From contig CAMIIP010000003.1 in the NCBI GenBank assembly GCA_946222285.1, positions 216,430 to 280,429 of the forward strand: a DNA stretch of 64,000 nucleotides. Direction: 5' to 3'. Positions 35,704 to 45,056 of the stretch are shown one piece after another. Under the pieces are notes generated by a model, which was given only the letters and a program-made list of their open reading frames with translations, was not told where the DNA came from and did not search any database. How positions within the stretch are numbered: the stretch's first letter is position 1; every line of letters begins with the position of its first letter. This DNA comes from an uncultured Rothia sp. Its GTDB lineage: Bacteria; Actinomycetota; Actinomycetes; Actinomycetales; Micrococcaceae. The translations under genes and the position numbers were made by a program.

Positions 35704-37365
35704 ATGATGGAAAAGATCCAAAGGTTCGGCTCAGCGATGCTGGCGCCCGTCCTTATTTTTGCTTTCGCTGGTCTCGCCGTTGGTATTGCAATTATTTGCA
35801 AGAACGAGCAACTGCTCGGTTCTATCGCCGCTGAGGGAACCGGCTGGTTCAAATTCTGGTCAGTATGGGAAGCGGGCGCTTGGACCGTCTTCAACCAGAT
35901 GGAACTGCTCTTTGTTCTCGGCCTGCCCATTGCTTTGGCAACTAAAGCTCAGGCTCGTGCGGTTCTTGAAGCAGGTATGGTTTACCTGACCTTCAACTAC
36001 TTTGTTGGGGCGATCCTGACTAACTGGGGTCCTACTTTCAAGGTAGATTTTGATCAGGATATTTCTGAGTCTGCGGCTGGAACAGGCCTCAAAATGATTG
36101 CCGGTATCAAGACACTCGATACCGGTATCTTCGGCGCGATTATCATTTCCGCACTCGTTGTATGGCTCCACAACCGCTACTTTGAGAAGAAACTTCCCGA
36201 CTTCCTCGGAATTTTTCAGGGAACCCAGTTTGTTTATGCAACGGGTTTCTTCCTCATGATGCCCGTCGCTCTTCTCTTCTGCTGGCTCTGGCCCTACGCC
36301 CAGATCGGCATTGGCTCCATGCAGGGCTTCTTTATTTCCTCCGGCGTATTTGGCGTGTGGCTCTACACCTTCCTCGAGCGCATCCTCATCCCTACCGGCT
36401 TGCACCACTTCATCTACTCACCCTTCGTCTTTGGACCCGCTGTTACTCCTAACGGCATCACCAAAGACTGGGTGGCAGCGCTTCCTGAAATGGCTAACTC
36501 CACTAAGCCTCTTTCCGAGCTCTTCCCCGGTGGCGGCTTCGCCCTTCACGGTAACTCCAAGATCTTCGCTCCTATCGGTATCGCAGCGGCTTTCTACACC
36601 ACCGCGCGTCCTGAGAAGAAGAAAGAAACTCTTGCCCTACTGATTCCCGTCTGCCTCACCGCAATCTTGATCGGTATTACCGAGCCTTTGGAATTCACCT
36701 TCCTCTTCCTCGCTCCTCCGCTCTTTGTGGTGCACGCACTGCTGGCAGCAACCATGGCTGCAACCATGTACGCCTTTGGTCTGCGCGGTAACATGGGCGG
36801 CGGTTTGATCGATAACTTCCTACCCCAAAACTGGATTCCGCTGTGGTCAACCCACGGTAATACCTACATCGCTCAGATCATCATTGGTTTGTGCTTCACT
36901 CTGCTCTACTTCGTCATCTTCCGTTTCTTGATTCTCAAGTTCGACTTCAAGACGCCGGGACGCGAAGAAACCGCAGAATCACCGAAGCTCTACTCCAAAG
37001 CTGAATACAAGCAGGCTAAAAAAGACGGCACCCTCAAGAGCCGATCCGCTGCAGCAGCTTCAACCGGCACCGCCGTTAAAGAAACTGAAGCACCTGCTGA
37101 TGCAGCTAGCGATCCTTACTCCCAGCGAGCTACCGACTTCCTCGCCCTACTGGGCGGCGCAGAAAACATCACCGCAGTCAACAACTGCGCTACCCGCCTG
37201 CGCGTATCAGTAGATAACCCCGAACTCGTCAGATCTGAAAGCGATTTCAAGTCCGCCGGTGCTCTAGGACTGGTCAACAAGGGTAAAGCTCTTCAGGTCA
37301 TCGTGGGCATGGACGTACCGCAGGTACGCGACCGTTTTGAAGAAATGGTTAACACCGAGAAATAG
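35704..37365 (+). CDS. PTS alpha-glucoside EIIBC component
   Basis: This 553-residue permease has an N-terminal EIIC domain (about ten hydrophobic segments, with the GITEPLEFTFLFLAPPL substrate-region motif), a charged Ala-rich linker near residues 420-460, and a C-terminal EIIB domain with the phosphorylated cysteine in NNCATRLRVSV. It resembles the alpha-glucoside/maltose branch of the glucose superfamily. It takes up the sugar and delivers it as the 6-phosphate. No EIIA domain is present, so a separate EIIA must serve it. AGAGGT precedes the ATG pair at 35704/35707. It is divergent from mapP and followed by an RpiR regulator gene. Confidence 0.9.
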   Translation: MMEKIQRFGSAMLAPVLIFAFAGLAVGIAIICKNEQLLGSIAAEGTGWFKFWSVWEAGAWTVFNQMELLFVLGLPIALATKAQARAVLEAGMVYLTFNYFVGAILTNWGPTFKVDFDQDISESAAGTGLKMIAGIKTLDTGIFGAIIISALVVWLHNRYFEKKLPDFLGIFQGTQFVYATGFFLMMPVALLFCWLWPYAQIGIGSMQGFFISSGVFGVWLYTFLERILIPTGLHHFIYSPFVFGPAVTPNGITKDWVAALPEMANSTKPLSELFPGGGFALHGNSKIFAPIGIAAAFYTTARPEKKKETLALLIPVCLTAILIGITEPLEFTFLFLAPPLFVVHALLAATMAATMYAFGLRGNMGGGLIDNFLPQNWIPLWSTHGNTYIAQIIIGLCFTLLYFVIFRFLILKFDFKTPGREETAESPKLYSKAEYKQAKKDGTLKSRSAAAASTGTAVKETEAPADAASDPYSQRATDFLALLGGAENITAVNNCATRLRVSVDNPELVRSESDFKSAGALGLVNKGKALQVIVGMDVPQVRDRFEEMVNTEK

Positions 37366-37467
37366 CAAGAATCGCTAGCTTCTACGCTCTTTCATAAAAA
37401 GCTCTTGAGCAAGCAGGCATAGTAGTATCAAACAAAAGATACGTACGCCCTAGATCAGGAGCTTTTT

Positions 37468-38232
37468 GTGGATTTACAGACCCTTGTGAACCAGCAACAA
37501 TCAAAGTTCTCTGAGACTGAGCGCGAGATTCTTTCTTTTATGCTTCAGAACGAGAGTATTATTGCCGAAGCCACCATATCCTCATTGGCAGCCCAAACTT
37601 TTACCTCAACATCAAGCATTATTCGCCTGACCAAAAAGCTAGGTTTCACAGGTTTCGCCGAACTTAAATACTTCGTTAAAAATTCCCTGGCGCAGCTGAC
37701 ACCGCAGAATTCTAATTTCTTGCAGAGCGGTCGAAACGATATTGAGCAAACTCTGAAATGGATTGAAGATACAGATATTCACCATATTCTACGGATGATG
37801 CATCGGGCACGTACCGTGTACTGCTTCGGCACTGGCTACGCACAAAGAAATGCCATTCAGGAGTTCGCCAAATCAATGTTGGCTTGCGGAAAGTTTATGC
37901 ACGTGATTCCCGCTAAAACAGAATTTGCCGGGGCGCTTTCGGCGATGGGACAGGACGATGTCGTTATCGTCGTCTCGCTCTCGGGCAACACTGCCTCGGT
38001 TCTCGACACCATCAAAACCCTTTCCATGCGCAGAATCCCTCTCATCGCCCTCACCGCCGAAAGCATCAATGCTATTGCCAGCTATGCCACCTACAACCTG
38101 CATTACCGTTCCACTCCCACTCGTTTACCCGGACAAAGCAAGCCTTACCATTCCTTTGTAGCCCTGAACATTTTGCTGGATTACATGGTGCGCCAGTACA
38201 TCGAACTATTGGACCAAGAAGATCAACTATGA
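37468..38232 (+). CDS. MurR/RpiR family regulator
   Basis: The 254-residue protein has an N-terminal RpiR helix-turn-helix (FTSTSSIIRLTKKLGFTGFAELKYF, residues about 45-70) and a C-terminal SIS domain (about 115-235, with VVIVVSLSGNTASVLDTI) that would bind a sugar phosphate. In similar loci such regulators control alpha-glucoside PTS genes. AGGAGC precedes the GTG start. It lies 102 nt after the EIIBC gene and overlaps the next membrane-protein gene by 4 bp (ATGA). Confidence 0.88.
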   Translation: MDLQTLVNQQQSKFSETEREILSFMLQNESIIAEATISSLAAQTFTSTSSIIRLTKKLGFTGFAELKYFVKNSLAQLTPQNSNFLQSGRNDIEQTLKWIEDTDIHHILRMMHRARTVYCFGTGYAQRNAIQEFAKSMLACGKFMHVIPAKTEFAGALSAMGQDDVVIVVSLSGNTASVLDTIKTLSMRRIPLIALTAESINAIASYATYNLHYRSTPTRLPGQSKPYHSFVALNILLDYMVRQYIELLDQEDQL

Positions 38233-38687
38233 ACAACCTTTTGGCTTTTATCAACAACCCCCAAAAGCTATATAAAACGCTCCTGGGCTACTGGATTATT
38301 ACGCCCCTTCTCTATCTGGCGTATGCCTATTTCATTGCCCGAGAAACCCACACCGATGTGAGGGAATTTCTCAATACCCCTACCGTTGCACTAGCCTTTC
38401 TGGTTTCTTGCATGACGCTCGTAATGGCGGGTCTCCTTAAACTGGCGGCATCTGAGAACGAGAATACACTACGCATTTTTACAATGTATGCGGCTTTTCA
38501 GCAGCTTTTAGTAGGTAACCTCATCGGTTTACTCCTCGCTCTTTTTCTGTCTCGCACCCTGTGGTGGGAACAACGAGAGAGGTTCGCTCCGCGGCAACGA
38601 TGGGTTCTTCTCACGGGCATGGGACTCATTGGTTTCCTGGCTTTACTAGTGGTTTTGATCGGTCTTAATTTCTTTCACATTCTTTAG
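38229..38687 (+). CDS. Membrane protein coupled to the RpiR gene
   Basis: I do not recognise this 152-residue protein. It has four hydrophobic segments (about residues 20-40, 52-72, 86-110 and 128-150), short loops and no signal peptide. Its start overlaps the rpiR stop (ATGA), so it is translated with the regulator and may belong to the alpha-glucoside locus. An accessory or sensing role is possible, but nothing in the sequence shows it. Confidence 0.7.
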   Translation: MNNLLAFINNPQKLYKTLLGYWIITPLLYLAYAYFIARETHTDVREFLNTPTVALAFLVSCMTLVMAGLLKLAASENENTLRIFTMYAAFQQLLVGNLIGLLLALFLSRTLWWEQRERFAPRQRWVLLTGMGLIGFLALLVVLIGLNFFHIL

Positions 38688-38748
38688 CGAATGCCGCCTT
38701 ACCGAGGCGCACGATGCTTGCGGTAGTGATTAATCCGTATGATAGATA

Positions 38749-41700
38749 GTGAAATTTTCATTTGCTGAATCTATGAAAGAGCTTTTCTTCGTGAACCATC
38801 ACCAGAGCCGTACCTCTGCCACTTCAGACCCACAAAACCCAGATTTTCGCACCACCGCTTCGGCCGCGCCGTCGTTCTCTAATTCCGAGACACGAAGCGT
38901 CGAAGGACGCGTTGAGGAAGGACTGGAAGCTTGGGAACGGCAAATGGATTTATATACCGGTCCTGACGCTCTGCTGGATTTCAATCAGGTTGATTACGTC
39001 CATATTGATATCACCGACTCTAACCCCTCGGGTTTAGCTCAGCTGATGATGGGGCGAAAAACACGTCTGTCTACCATCATCCGCGATAAAACGAAGCTTC
39101 AGTCAGCCATGGCTGCTGCACAGACTCTGCGTAGCAAGATTTATGAGTTGGAAACCTATCACGGTTTAGCTTCGGGATACTTTGCTGCGGGTAGTGCATC
39201 GTGGCTCTCTCGGGTAACACCAAACCACAGCACCGTCTCTGAGAAACGATTCATCGCGCCAATTCTGCTCACTCCTATCTCCATTACCGTTCATCCCAAC
39301 GGAAAAGATTTTGAGATTCGCCTGACAGGTTCTGCTCGTCTCAACCCGGCAATGGTCCGGCAAATTCACAAGGAATATGGCGTCAACCTAGAAAATATGG
39401 ATATTGCCGAACTGGCAAATTCCATGAGCAAACTCGATCCTGAGCCCGTTATCGATCGGATGCGCACCTCAGTGAGCCATATTCCGGGCATGATGATTGA
39501 ATCGAAATACCTCATCTCTACTTTCGCAGACGTTAAAGAAAGCACCTCTCAAATCCCTGAAGCAGCCATGACACCGCTGGTGCGTAACCTGGCGCAGGTA
39601 CCTCTGGACCCCCAGGGCATCAGCCGCCCTGAAATCTTTGTGACGAACAGTGCTGAAAACCTTGATACGAGGGATCCCGAAAACGAAATATTAATTTTTG
39701 ATGCCGACGCCGCGTCGCAAGAAGTAATCGATCTAGCGGCTTCTGGTCATTCTCTGGTAGTTACGTCCGCATCAGGTACTGAACCCTTAGAAACGGCAAG
39801 TAATATCGCTGCCGCTCTCATCAGCCAGGGTAAGTCGGTGCTGGTAGTGGGGGAGAAGAGCTCTACGATTGAAGAGTTCACTGCGCTCACTAAATCTGTC
39901 GGGCTACAGCAACTCATCCTTGATTTGCTACCCGAACGCACCTCTGAAGAATTACGGGATCTTTTTGTACAAGCGATCGTTCGAAATGAGCAGGCAACAG
40001 AGCCAAACATGCGCGAAACTTTTGAGACGCTTAAAGAAACTCGACGGCGTTTAGCCAACCATACAACCGCCCTCAAATTCACTGAATCTCGTTGGGGATG
40101 TTCAGTCTATGATGCTCTCCAAACCTTAGCAGCACTGACTGCCCAGGACGACCCGCCGGCTACTTCGGTTCGGTTCAACCGCGAGGTAATGGATGCGCTG
40201 AGCGATCGCACTACGGTCATTGAACGTTTAGAGAGACTCAGCCACCTTGCCGCTTTCAAACCCTCTACCCAACAATCTGCATGGAAAAACGCGAAATTAG
40301 TATCTACCACCGAGTGCTCTGCCGCCTACGAGCTGGTGATTTCTTTACGAGAAACCCTCGAAAAACTCTATGAACAGATGACTGATTTGTGCTCCAGCAC
40401 GGGAATGAGATTAGGGCGTACCCTGCAGGAATGGTCAGAACAGCTCAACCTGCTTGAACGCATGAGCGATTCACTCGCTCGTTTTCGCGTTGATGTCTAT
40501 GATCGTCCCGTTACCGATCTCATCGCGGCAACTGCCTCCGGTTCTTGGCGCAGAGAACACGGCGTAGAAATGAGTAGCATTCAGCGCTCCCGCCTGCGCA
40601 AGGCAGCCAAAGAATATATCTTGCCCGGAATCCACATCAGCGATTTACATGAAAATCTTCAGGTGATTCAAGGTCAGCGTGAAGAATGGATTAGCTGGGC
40701 AGAAGAACCACGTGAACCCTCTATTCCAACTAACCTCCTCGAACTCAAATCGTCGTTACGCTTGCTACGGCAGGATTTTTCTGGCTTAGCCATTGTGCTT
40801 GAAGAAAGCCCCGACGGAAACAACTTCGAATCAACCGACGTCTCAGCGCTCCTCGAACGACTCACCAGCCTTCAAGCGGATCGCCATCATCTCATGACTC
40901 TGCCCGAACGTAACGAACTTCAGGCAGAACTCACCGAGCTGGGGCTGAAAACGCTCATGCAAGATTTCTTGCGCAGACAGATAAGCCCGAACAACATTGG
41001 CGCCGAACTCGAGCTGGCTTGGTGGCAAAGTGCTCTTGAAATGATGATGTCTTCTCAAGAACTAGAAATTTTAGACGGCGATACTTTACGTGAGCTAGAG
41101 ACTAAGTTCCGTCTAGCCGATACCGCCCATATAGCCGCAGGCCCCACCCGACTTATCGCCTCTGTCGCTCGCCAATGGACTCAAAGAATCCTCGAAAAAT
41201 CAGATCAATCTGCCTACCTCAAAAGCCAGCTGACCGGTCACGAATTTCAGCTCGACCAGCTCCTAGAAAATGCACCGCAGATGGCAACTGCTCTCTACCC
41301 GCTCTGGGTCAGTAGCCCCTTCGCGCTCAGCCGGAATATCGCCCCCACCATGCGTTTTGACTGCACCATCTTACTAGATGCTGAATCAACACCCATGGCG
41401 GCCAACCTTTCTGCAGTTACCCGAGCAGATCAGGTCATCGCCTTCGGCGATCCGCATTCAGGATTTCCCTCTCCCTTCATGGTCTCTGCTGTTGCCAAAA
41501 CAGCGCCTATCGACCAGAACAACACCATCGAAAGTACCTACTCTGCTCTAGCGAAAGTTCTACCGCAACGTACGCTTTCCCTGCTGAAAGACCGGTCGGT
41601 GGATCCAGCGATTTTCCACTACCTCAATGACAACTTCTATGAAGGTAAGCTTCACACTTACCCCTGGGGCGAAGAAATTTCTGAAGGAACCGGTGCATTC

Positions 41701-42699
41701 ATCGCAGAATACCTCGATTCACGGGGCAAAGTCAGCGATAACTCTAATCTTGATTCTCCAGAATTTGAAGTAGAACGAGTGGCGCAGCGTGTTTTGGAGC
41801 ATGCCTATAAAAACCCTCACCAGTCGCTGGCCGTTGTTACTGCCACACTGCGCCATGCTCGACGTATCGCGGAATCGGTGCGTAGCATGCTTAACCAATA
41901 TCCCCAGATTGCACCATTTTTCAACGGTGGAGCAGAGCCCTTCCGCGTTGTTGACCTAGCGCGTGCCGGCGGTATGGTGCGCGACGTCGTCATTTTCTCT
42001 CTCGGAACCGGTATAGGCAGCCAAAGAGGAGTCAATCACCAGCTGGGGCAGCTTTCCACCGAACACGGTCGGCAACTATTAGTGTTGGGGCTTTCCCGCG
42101 CTCGCCACTTGACTCGTTTTATGGCCTGTATAAAACCTGAGTACTTAGATCCCGAACGACTCGAATACGGCGCTAAGGACCTCTACAATATTTTGTGCGC
42201 ACACGAGGATTACCTCTTGCGTAAGGACGCCGAACAAACGGCAACCATCACCGATAAGATTCCCACTAACGAGTTCTTAAAGAATACTGAAATTGAAGCG
42301 ATTGATATGGGGGACTGGCTCCTCAACGATATGGTGAGGCGGTTACACGAGCGCGGCGTTAACCTACGCGAACTTAACCATCAGCAGATTTCTTTGGCTG
42401 CTTTGAGCTCGGAAGAGTCATTGATGGCCGGGGCAATTTTGAGTCCTCGCCAGCGAAAAATGGGCACTTCTGGTCTTCCCCGAAAAGTTAATCTGCCGCT
42501 TGCCGCTATCTCTGATGGCTCCGAAGAGTTTGCGACCATGAGTGTGCGGGAACGATCACGGCTGGTTCCTGACCGCCTGGCGAAGACTGGCTGGAATTAT
42601 CTGACGCTGTGGACCATTGAAGTGTTTTCTGATCCGGAGGCCGTAGCCGACCGGATGTGCCTCTATCTAGGAATTGAAGAAACCGATGACGACGCCTAG
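38749..42699 (+). CDS. Very large helicase-like protein without Walker A lysine
   Basis: The 1316-residue soluble protein looks like an actinobacterial superfamily 1 helicase relative. At the Walker A position (about residue 345) it reads VVTSASGTEPLETASNIAAA, without the GK[ST]. At the Walker B position it has FDCTILLDAESTP in place of a DEAS-type box, then GDPHSGFPSPF where helicases have GDPxQLPP. The C-terminal RecA-like part keeps LSRARHLTRFMACI. The middle (about 420-860) is helical and charged. It may be a catalytically dead descendant with a structural role. The GTG start follows TATGAT by 5 nt; the ATG at 38785 (MKELFF) is an alternative. It overlaps a small downstream gene. Confidence 0.68.
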   Translation: MKFSFAESMKELFFVNHHQSRTSATSDPQNPDFRTTASAAPSFSNSETRSVEGRVEEGLEAWERQMDLYTGPDALLDFNQVDYVHIDITDSNPSGLAQLMMGRKTRLSTIIRDKTKLQSAMAAAQTLRSKIYELETYHGLASGYFAAGSASWLSRVTPNHSTVSEKRFIAPILLTPISITVHPNGKDFEIRLTGSARLNPAMVRQIHKEYGVNLENMDIAELANSMSKLDPEPVIDRMRTSVSHIPGMMIESKYLISTFADVKESTSQIPEAAMTPLVRNLAQVPLDPQGISRPEIFVTNSAENLDTRDPENEILIFDADAASQEVIDLAASGHSLVVTSASGTEPLETASNIAAALISQGKSVLVVGEKSSTIEEFTALTKSVGLQQLILDLLPERTSEELRDLFVQAIVRNEQATEPNMRETFETLKETRRRLANHTTALKFTESRWGCSVYDALQTLAALTAQDDPPATSVRFNREVMDALSDRTTVIERLERLSHLAAFKPSTQQSAWKNAKLVSTTECSAAYELVISLRETLEKLYEQMTDLCSSTGMRLGRTLQEWSEQLNLLERMSDSLARFRVDVYDRPVTDLIAATASGSWRREHGVEMSSIQRSRLRKAAKEYILPGIHISDLHENLQVIQGQREEWISWAEEPREPSIPTNLLELKSSLRLLRQDFSGLAIVLEESPDGNNFESTDVSALLERLTSLQADRHHLMTLPERNELQAELTELGLKTLMQDFLRRQISPNNIGAELELAWWQSALEMMMSSQELEILDGDTLRELETKFRLADTAHIAAGPTRLIASVARQWTQRILEKSDQSAYLKSQLTGHEFQLDQLLENAPQMATALYPLWVSSPFALSRNIAPTMRFDCTILLDAESTPMAANLSAVTRADQVIAFGDPHSGFPSPFMVSAVAKTAPIDQNNTIESTYSALAKVLPQRTLSLLKDRSVDPAIFHYLNDNFYEGKLHTYPWGEEISEGTGAFIAEYLDSRGKVSDNSNLDSPEFEVERVAQRVLEHAYKNPHQSLAVVTATLRHARRIAESVRSMLNQYPQIAPFFNGGAEPFRVVDLARAGGMVRDVVIFSLGTGIGSQRGVNHQLGQLSTEHGRQLLVLGLSRARHLTRFMACIKPEYLDPERLEYGAKDLYNILCAHEDYLLRKDAEQTATITDKIPTNEFLKNTEIEAIDMGDWLLNDMVRRLHERGVNLRELNHQQISLAALSSEESLMAGAILSPRQRKMGTSGLPRKVNLPLAAISDGSEEFATMSVRERSRLVPDRLAKTGWNYLTLWTIEVFSDPEAVADRMCLYLGIEETDDDA

Positions 42700-42910
42700 C
42701 TCTGCTTCTGACTACTCTCCGATTCCGCGTAAGCGGCGGGGAAATAGACGTATCTCCACAGCGACCGGTCCTCTAGAAGCGGAACCGTCTCTAGCGGGGT
42801 TGGAGATAAGAGATTCTGCTCATGTGAGGGAAAGAAGCGATGTTACAGATCGCGAGGACCGCGATGCCTGGCTTAAAGCACAAAAGCCTCCGCACCACGG
42901 TAACTCATAG
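42686..42910 (+). CDS. Small hypothetical actinobacterial protein
   Basis: This 74-residue, highly charged protein has no hydrophobic segment. It starts with an Arg/Lys-rich stretch (PRKRRGNRRIS) and ends in DRDAWLKAQKPPHHG, similar to the W-L-x-E-Q-R-P-P-H ending I recall in small actinobacterial proteins encoded just after the helicase-like gene. The ATG at 42686 overlaps the upstream stop by 14 nt, which indicates coupling. Its function is unknown. A terminator follows. Confidence 0.65.
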   Translation: MTTPSSASDYSPIPRKRRGNRRISTATGPLEAEPSLAGLEIRDSAHVRERSDVTDREDRDAWLKAQKPPHHGNS

Positions 42911-42923
42911 CCCACGATAAAAT

Positions 42924-42959
42924 ACGGTGGTCTAAGGAAGCTTAGACCACCGTCTTTTT
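42924..42959 (+). terminator. Terminator after the helicase-like operon
   Basis: Perfect 12-bp arms (42924-42935 and 42942-42953) with a 6-nt loop are followed by CTTTTTA. It also serves the convergent FmdB side. Confidence 0.9.
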
Positions 42960-42991
42960 ATACAGGTATGAAATTTTAGTATCGTAGCAAT

Positions 42992-43195
42992 CTACGAGGC
43001 TCCGGAACCTGAACTGCCGGATTTATCGGTACTGTAAAATCCAGAACCCTTGAAAACCACTCCTACATTTCCATATTTCTTACGGAGCTGGTCTTCACCA
43101 CAGCGAGGGCAAGTGGTCAGCACGGGATCTGAGAAAGATTGGTGCTCATCAAAAATAAATCCACAATTTTTGCATTGATACTGATAAACAGGCAT
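42992..43195 (-). CDS. FmdB family zinc-ribbon protein
   Basis: The 67-residue protein begins MPVYQYQCKNCGF and has the CxxC...CxxC zinc ribbon (CKNC and CPRC) followed by a Gly/Ser-rich end with GSGFYSTD, all typical of the FmdB family of putative regulators. AGGGAG lies 7 nt upstream of the ATG at 43195; the longer frame upstream overlaps the cyclo-ligase and lacks similarity. It lies 34 nt behind the 5-formyl-THF cyclo-ligase gene, a common actinobacterial pair. Confidence 0.88.
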   Translation of the reverse strand: MPVYQYQCKNCGFIFDEHQSFSDPVLTTCPRCGEDQLRKKYGNVGVVFKGSGFYSTDKSGSSGSGAS

Positions 43196-43229
43196 AGGTT
43201 CTCCCTTATAAAAACTTCTCAGCAGTATT

Positions 43230-43898
43230 TTACTCGTTCGGCACGGTGTAAATGCCTTCTTCAGTAAGAACCCGTGAGAACTGTACGTCCCAATCATTCT
43301 GGGGAAGCTCCGGAACTATCTCGTGAGAGAAAGCGATTCCAAAAGTAAAGGGAGAATTGCTGACTTGAGAAGTGAGCAATCTGTCATAGTAGCCTCCGCC
43401 TTGACCAAGTCTGACACCGGTGGTTTCAAAGGCTAGGGCAGGAATCAAATGAACGTTGGCGGCGTTGAAGCCATCCGTTCCCTTCCGTTCCCCCCGAGGT
43501 TCACGGATTCCTAGTGAATTTTCAATATATTCCACGTCCGGAGTCCATTGAACCCAATCTAGCTGGCGTTTCGGTTCCACTGTGGGCACAAGGATCTGAT
43601 GCCCTCTTTTTTGAAGATAGTTCAGAGCAGGCAAAATCGGTGGCTCGCTTTCTAGGGGGAGAAAAGCAGCGATAGTCAGGTGATCCAGAGAAAGCTTATC
43701 CATGGCATGGGCGGTAATTTCTTGGAGAGCTTTTTGATAGTTCTCAGCCCAACGAGAGGGAAGGGGAACCTGCTCTGCGCGTCGAGCACGTAAGCGCTGG
43801 CGAAATTCTTGTTTTTGAGCGGCAATATCGGAAGCGGAAATCATCGATGTTTCACTGAGTTGATGATTGTGCGGGGAATCTATTGTTGGCATGGTCAA
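43230..43898 (-). CDS. 5-formyltetrahydrofolate cyclo-ligase
   Basis: This 222-residue enzyme converts 5-formyl-THF to 5,10-methenyl-THF with ATP. The family signature GVRLGQGGGYYDR is present, as are KQEFRQRLRARR near the N-terminus and LVPTVEP. The start is taken as TTG 43898 because GAGAGGAA lies six bases upstream; the ATG at 43892 or a later one (MISASD) would also give a complete domain. It is divergent from galU. Confidence 0.9.
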   Translation of the reverse strand: MTMPTIDSPHNHQLSETSMISASDIAAQKQEFRQRLRARRAEQVPLPSRWAENYQKALQEITAHAMDKLSLDHLTIAAFLPLESEPPILPALNYLQKRGHQILVPTVEPKRQLDWVQWTPDVEYIENSLGIREPRGERKGTDGFNAANVHLIPALAFETTGVRLGQGGGYYDRLLTSQVSNSPFTFGIAFSHEIVPELPQNDWDVQFSRVLTEEGIYTVPNE

Positions 43899-44048
43899 AA
43901 TGTTCCTCTCTTGAAATAATTATCTATTTTGAGAATAAAAAAGTAATATGAACGTTTGCCCAAAAATTTGTCCCTAAAATTGAGATATTTATTCTCTAGC
44001 CCTACAAATAAGGGCGGTAAGTTCTTCTATCTCAGGTATGGTAAGCCT

Positions 44049-44951
44049 ATGACTGAGAAGAATGTAAAGCCTGTAACTAAGGCTGTTATACCGGCAGCTG
44101 GGCTAGGAACCAGATTCCTCCCCGCCACCAAGGCTACCCCCAAAGAGATGCTTCCTGTAGTGGATAGACCTGCCATTCAATACGTTGTTGAAGAAGCTGT
44201 TCGTGCAGGATTAGAAGACGTTTTGATGATTACCGGTCGCAATAAGCGTGCGCTTGAAGATCATTTTGATCGTGTTCCCAACCTGGAATCTCAGTTGGAA
44301 GAACAGGGCAAAGACACCCTATTGCAGAAAGTGCAAGATACTAACGAACTCGGTGAACTTCACTATGTTCGCCAGGGCGATCCCAAGGGTCTAGGCCACG
44401 CAGTGTTGCGTGGAAAGATTCACGTGGGAGACGAACCGTTCGCGGTGCTCTTGGGCGATGACCTCATCGACGAAAAAGAAAATCTGCTATCTGACATGGT
44501 CGCTGTTCAGGAGAAGACCGGCGGCTCGGTCATTGCGCTGATGGAGGTGCCCGCGGAACAGATTTCAGCTTACGGTTGTGCTGCCATTGAGACCGTAGAA
44601 GGCGAAGACTTCTTTAAGGTCACCGAACTTGTTGAAAAGCCTGCCGCAGAAGAAGCTCCCTCTAACTACGCAGTTATTGGTCGCTATGTACTTTCTCCCA
44701 AGGTTTTTGAAGTTCTTGAAAACACAGCACCCGGTCGGGGTAATGAGATTCAGTTAACTGATGCTCTACAGACTCTCGCTAAGGGAGAAGCAGAGGGCGA
44801 CGGCGTTTACGGCGTGGTCTTTAAAGGGCGGCGTTTCGATACCGGAGATAAGCTCAGTTATCTGAAAGCCAATGTTATTCTCGCTTGTGAGCGTGAAGAT
44901 TTAGGTCCGGATCTGACCGCTTGGCTGAAAGAATTCGTAAAAACCAAATAA
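44049..44951 (+). CDS. galU: UTP--glucose-1-phosphate uridylyltransferase
   Basis: This 300-residue enzyme makes UDP-glucose for surface polymers and trehalose/glycogen metabolism. AAGLGTRFLPATKATPKEML is the nucleotide-binding signature, with LLGDDLID, GLGHAVL and GNEIQLTDAL downstream. The frame opens at 43956, but the family N-terminus and the TATGGT box (44037-44042) 6 nt before the ATG both point to 44049 with a leaderless start. A GlpR/SepX-like membrane protein gene follows, as in many actinobacteria. Confidence 0.94.
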   Translation: MTEKNVKPVTKAVIPAAGLGTRFLPATKATPKEMLPVVDRPAIQYVVEEAVRAGLEDVLMITGRNKRALEDHFDRVPNLESQLEEQGKDTLLQKVQDTNELGELHYVRQGDPKGLGHAVLRGKIHVGDEPFAVLLGDDLIDEKENLLSDMVAVQEKTGGSVIALMEVPAEQISAYGCAAIETVEGEDFFKVTELVEKPAAEEAPSNYAVIGRYVLSPKVFEVLENTAPGRGNEIQLTDALQTLAKGEAEGDGVYGVVFKGRRFDTGDKLSYLKANVILACEREDLGPDLTAWLKEFVKTK

Positions 44952-44966
44952 TTTGATGTTTTATTG

Positions 44967-45003
44967 AAAACGAGATTGTCTAATATGGGCAATCTCGTTT
45001 TTT
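44967..45003 (+). terminator. Terminator after galU
   Basis: AAAACGAGATTG (44967-44978) pairs with CAATCTCGTTTT (44990-45001), followed by more T. Confidence 0.9.
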
Positions 45004-45056
45004 CTAACCCTTTTGGGTACAAGGTTATGTAAGATTGGCATTTAGAAACTTCTACA

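Noticed and set aside
35860..36408. 182-residue minus-strand frame inside the PTS gene
   Set aside because: It lies fully antisense to the EIIC domain, which is intact, and the protein shows no family features.
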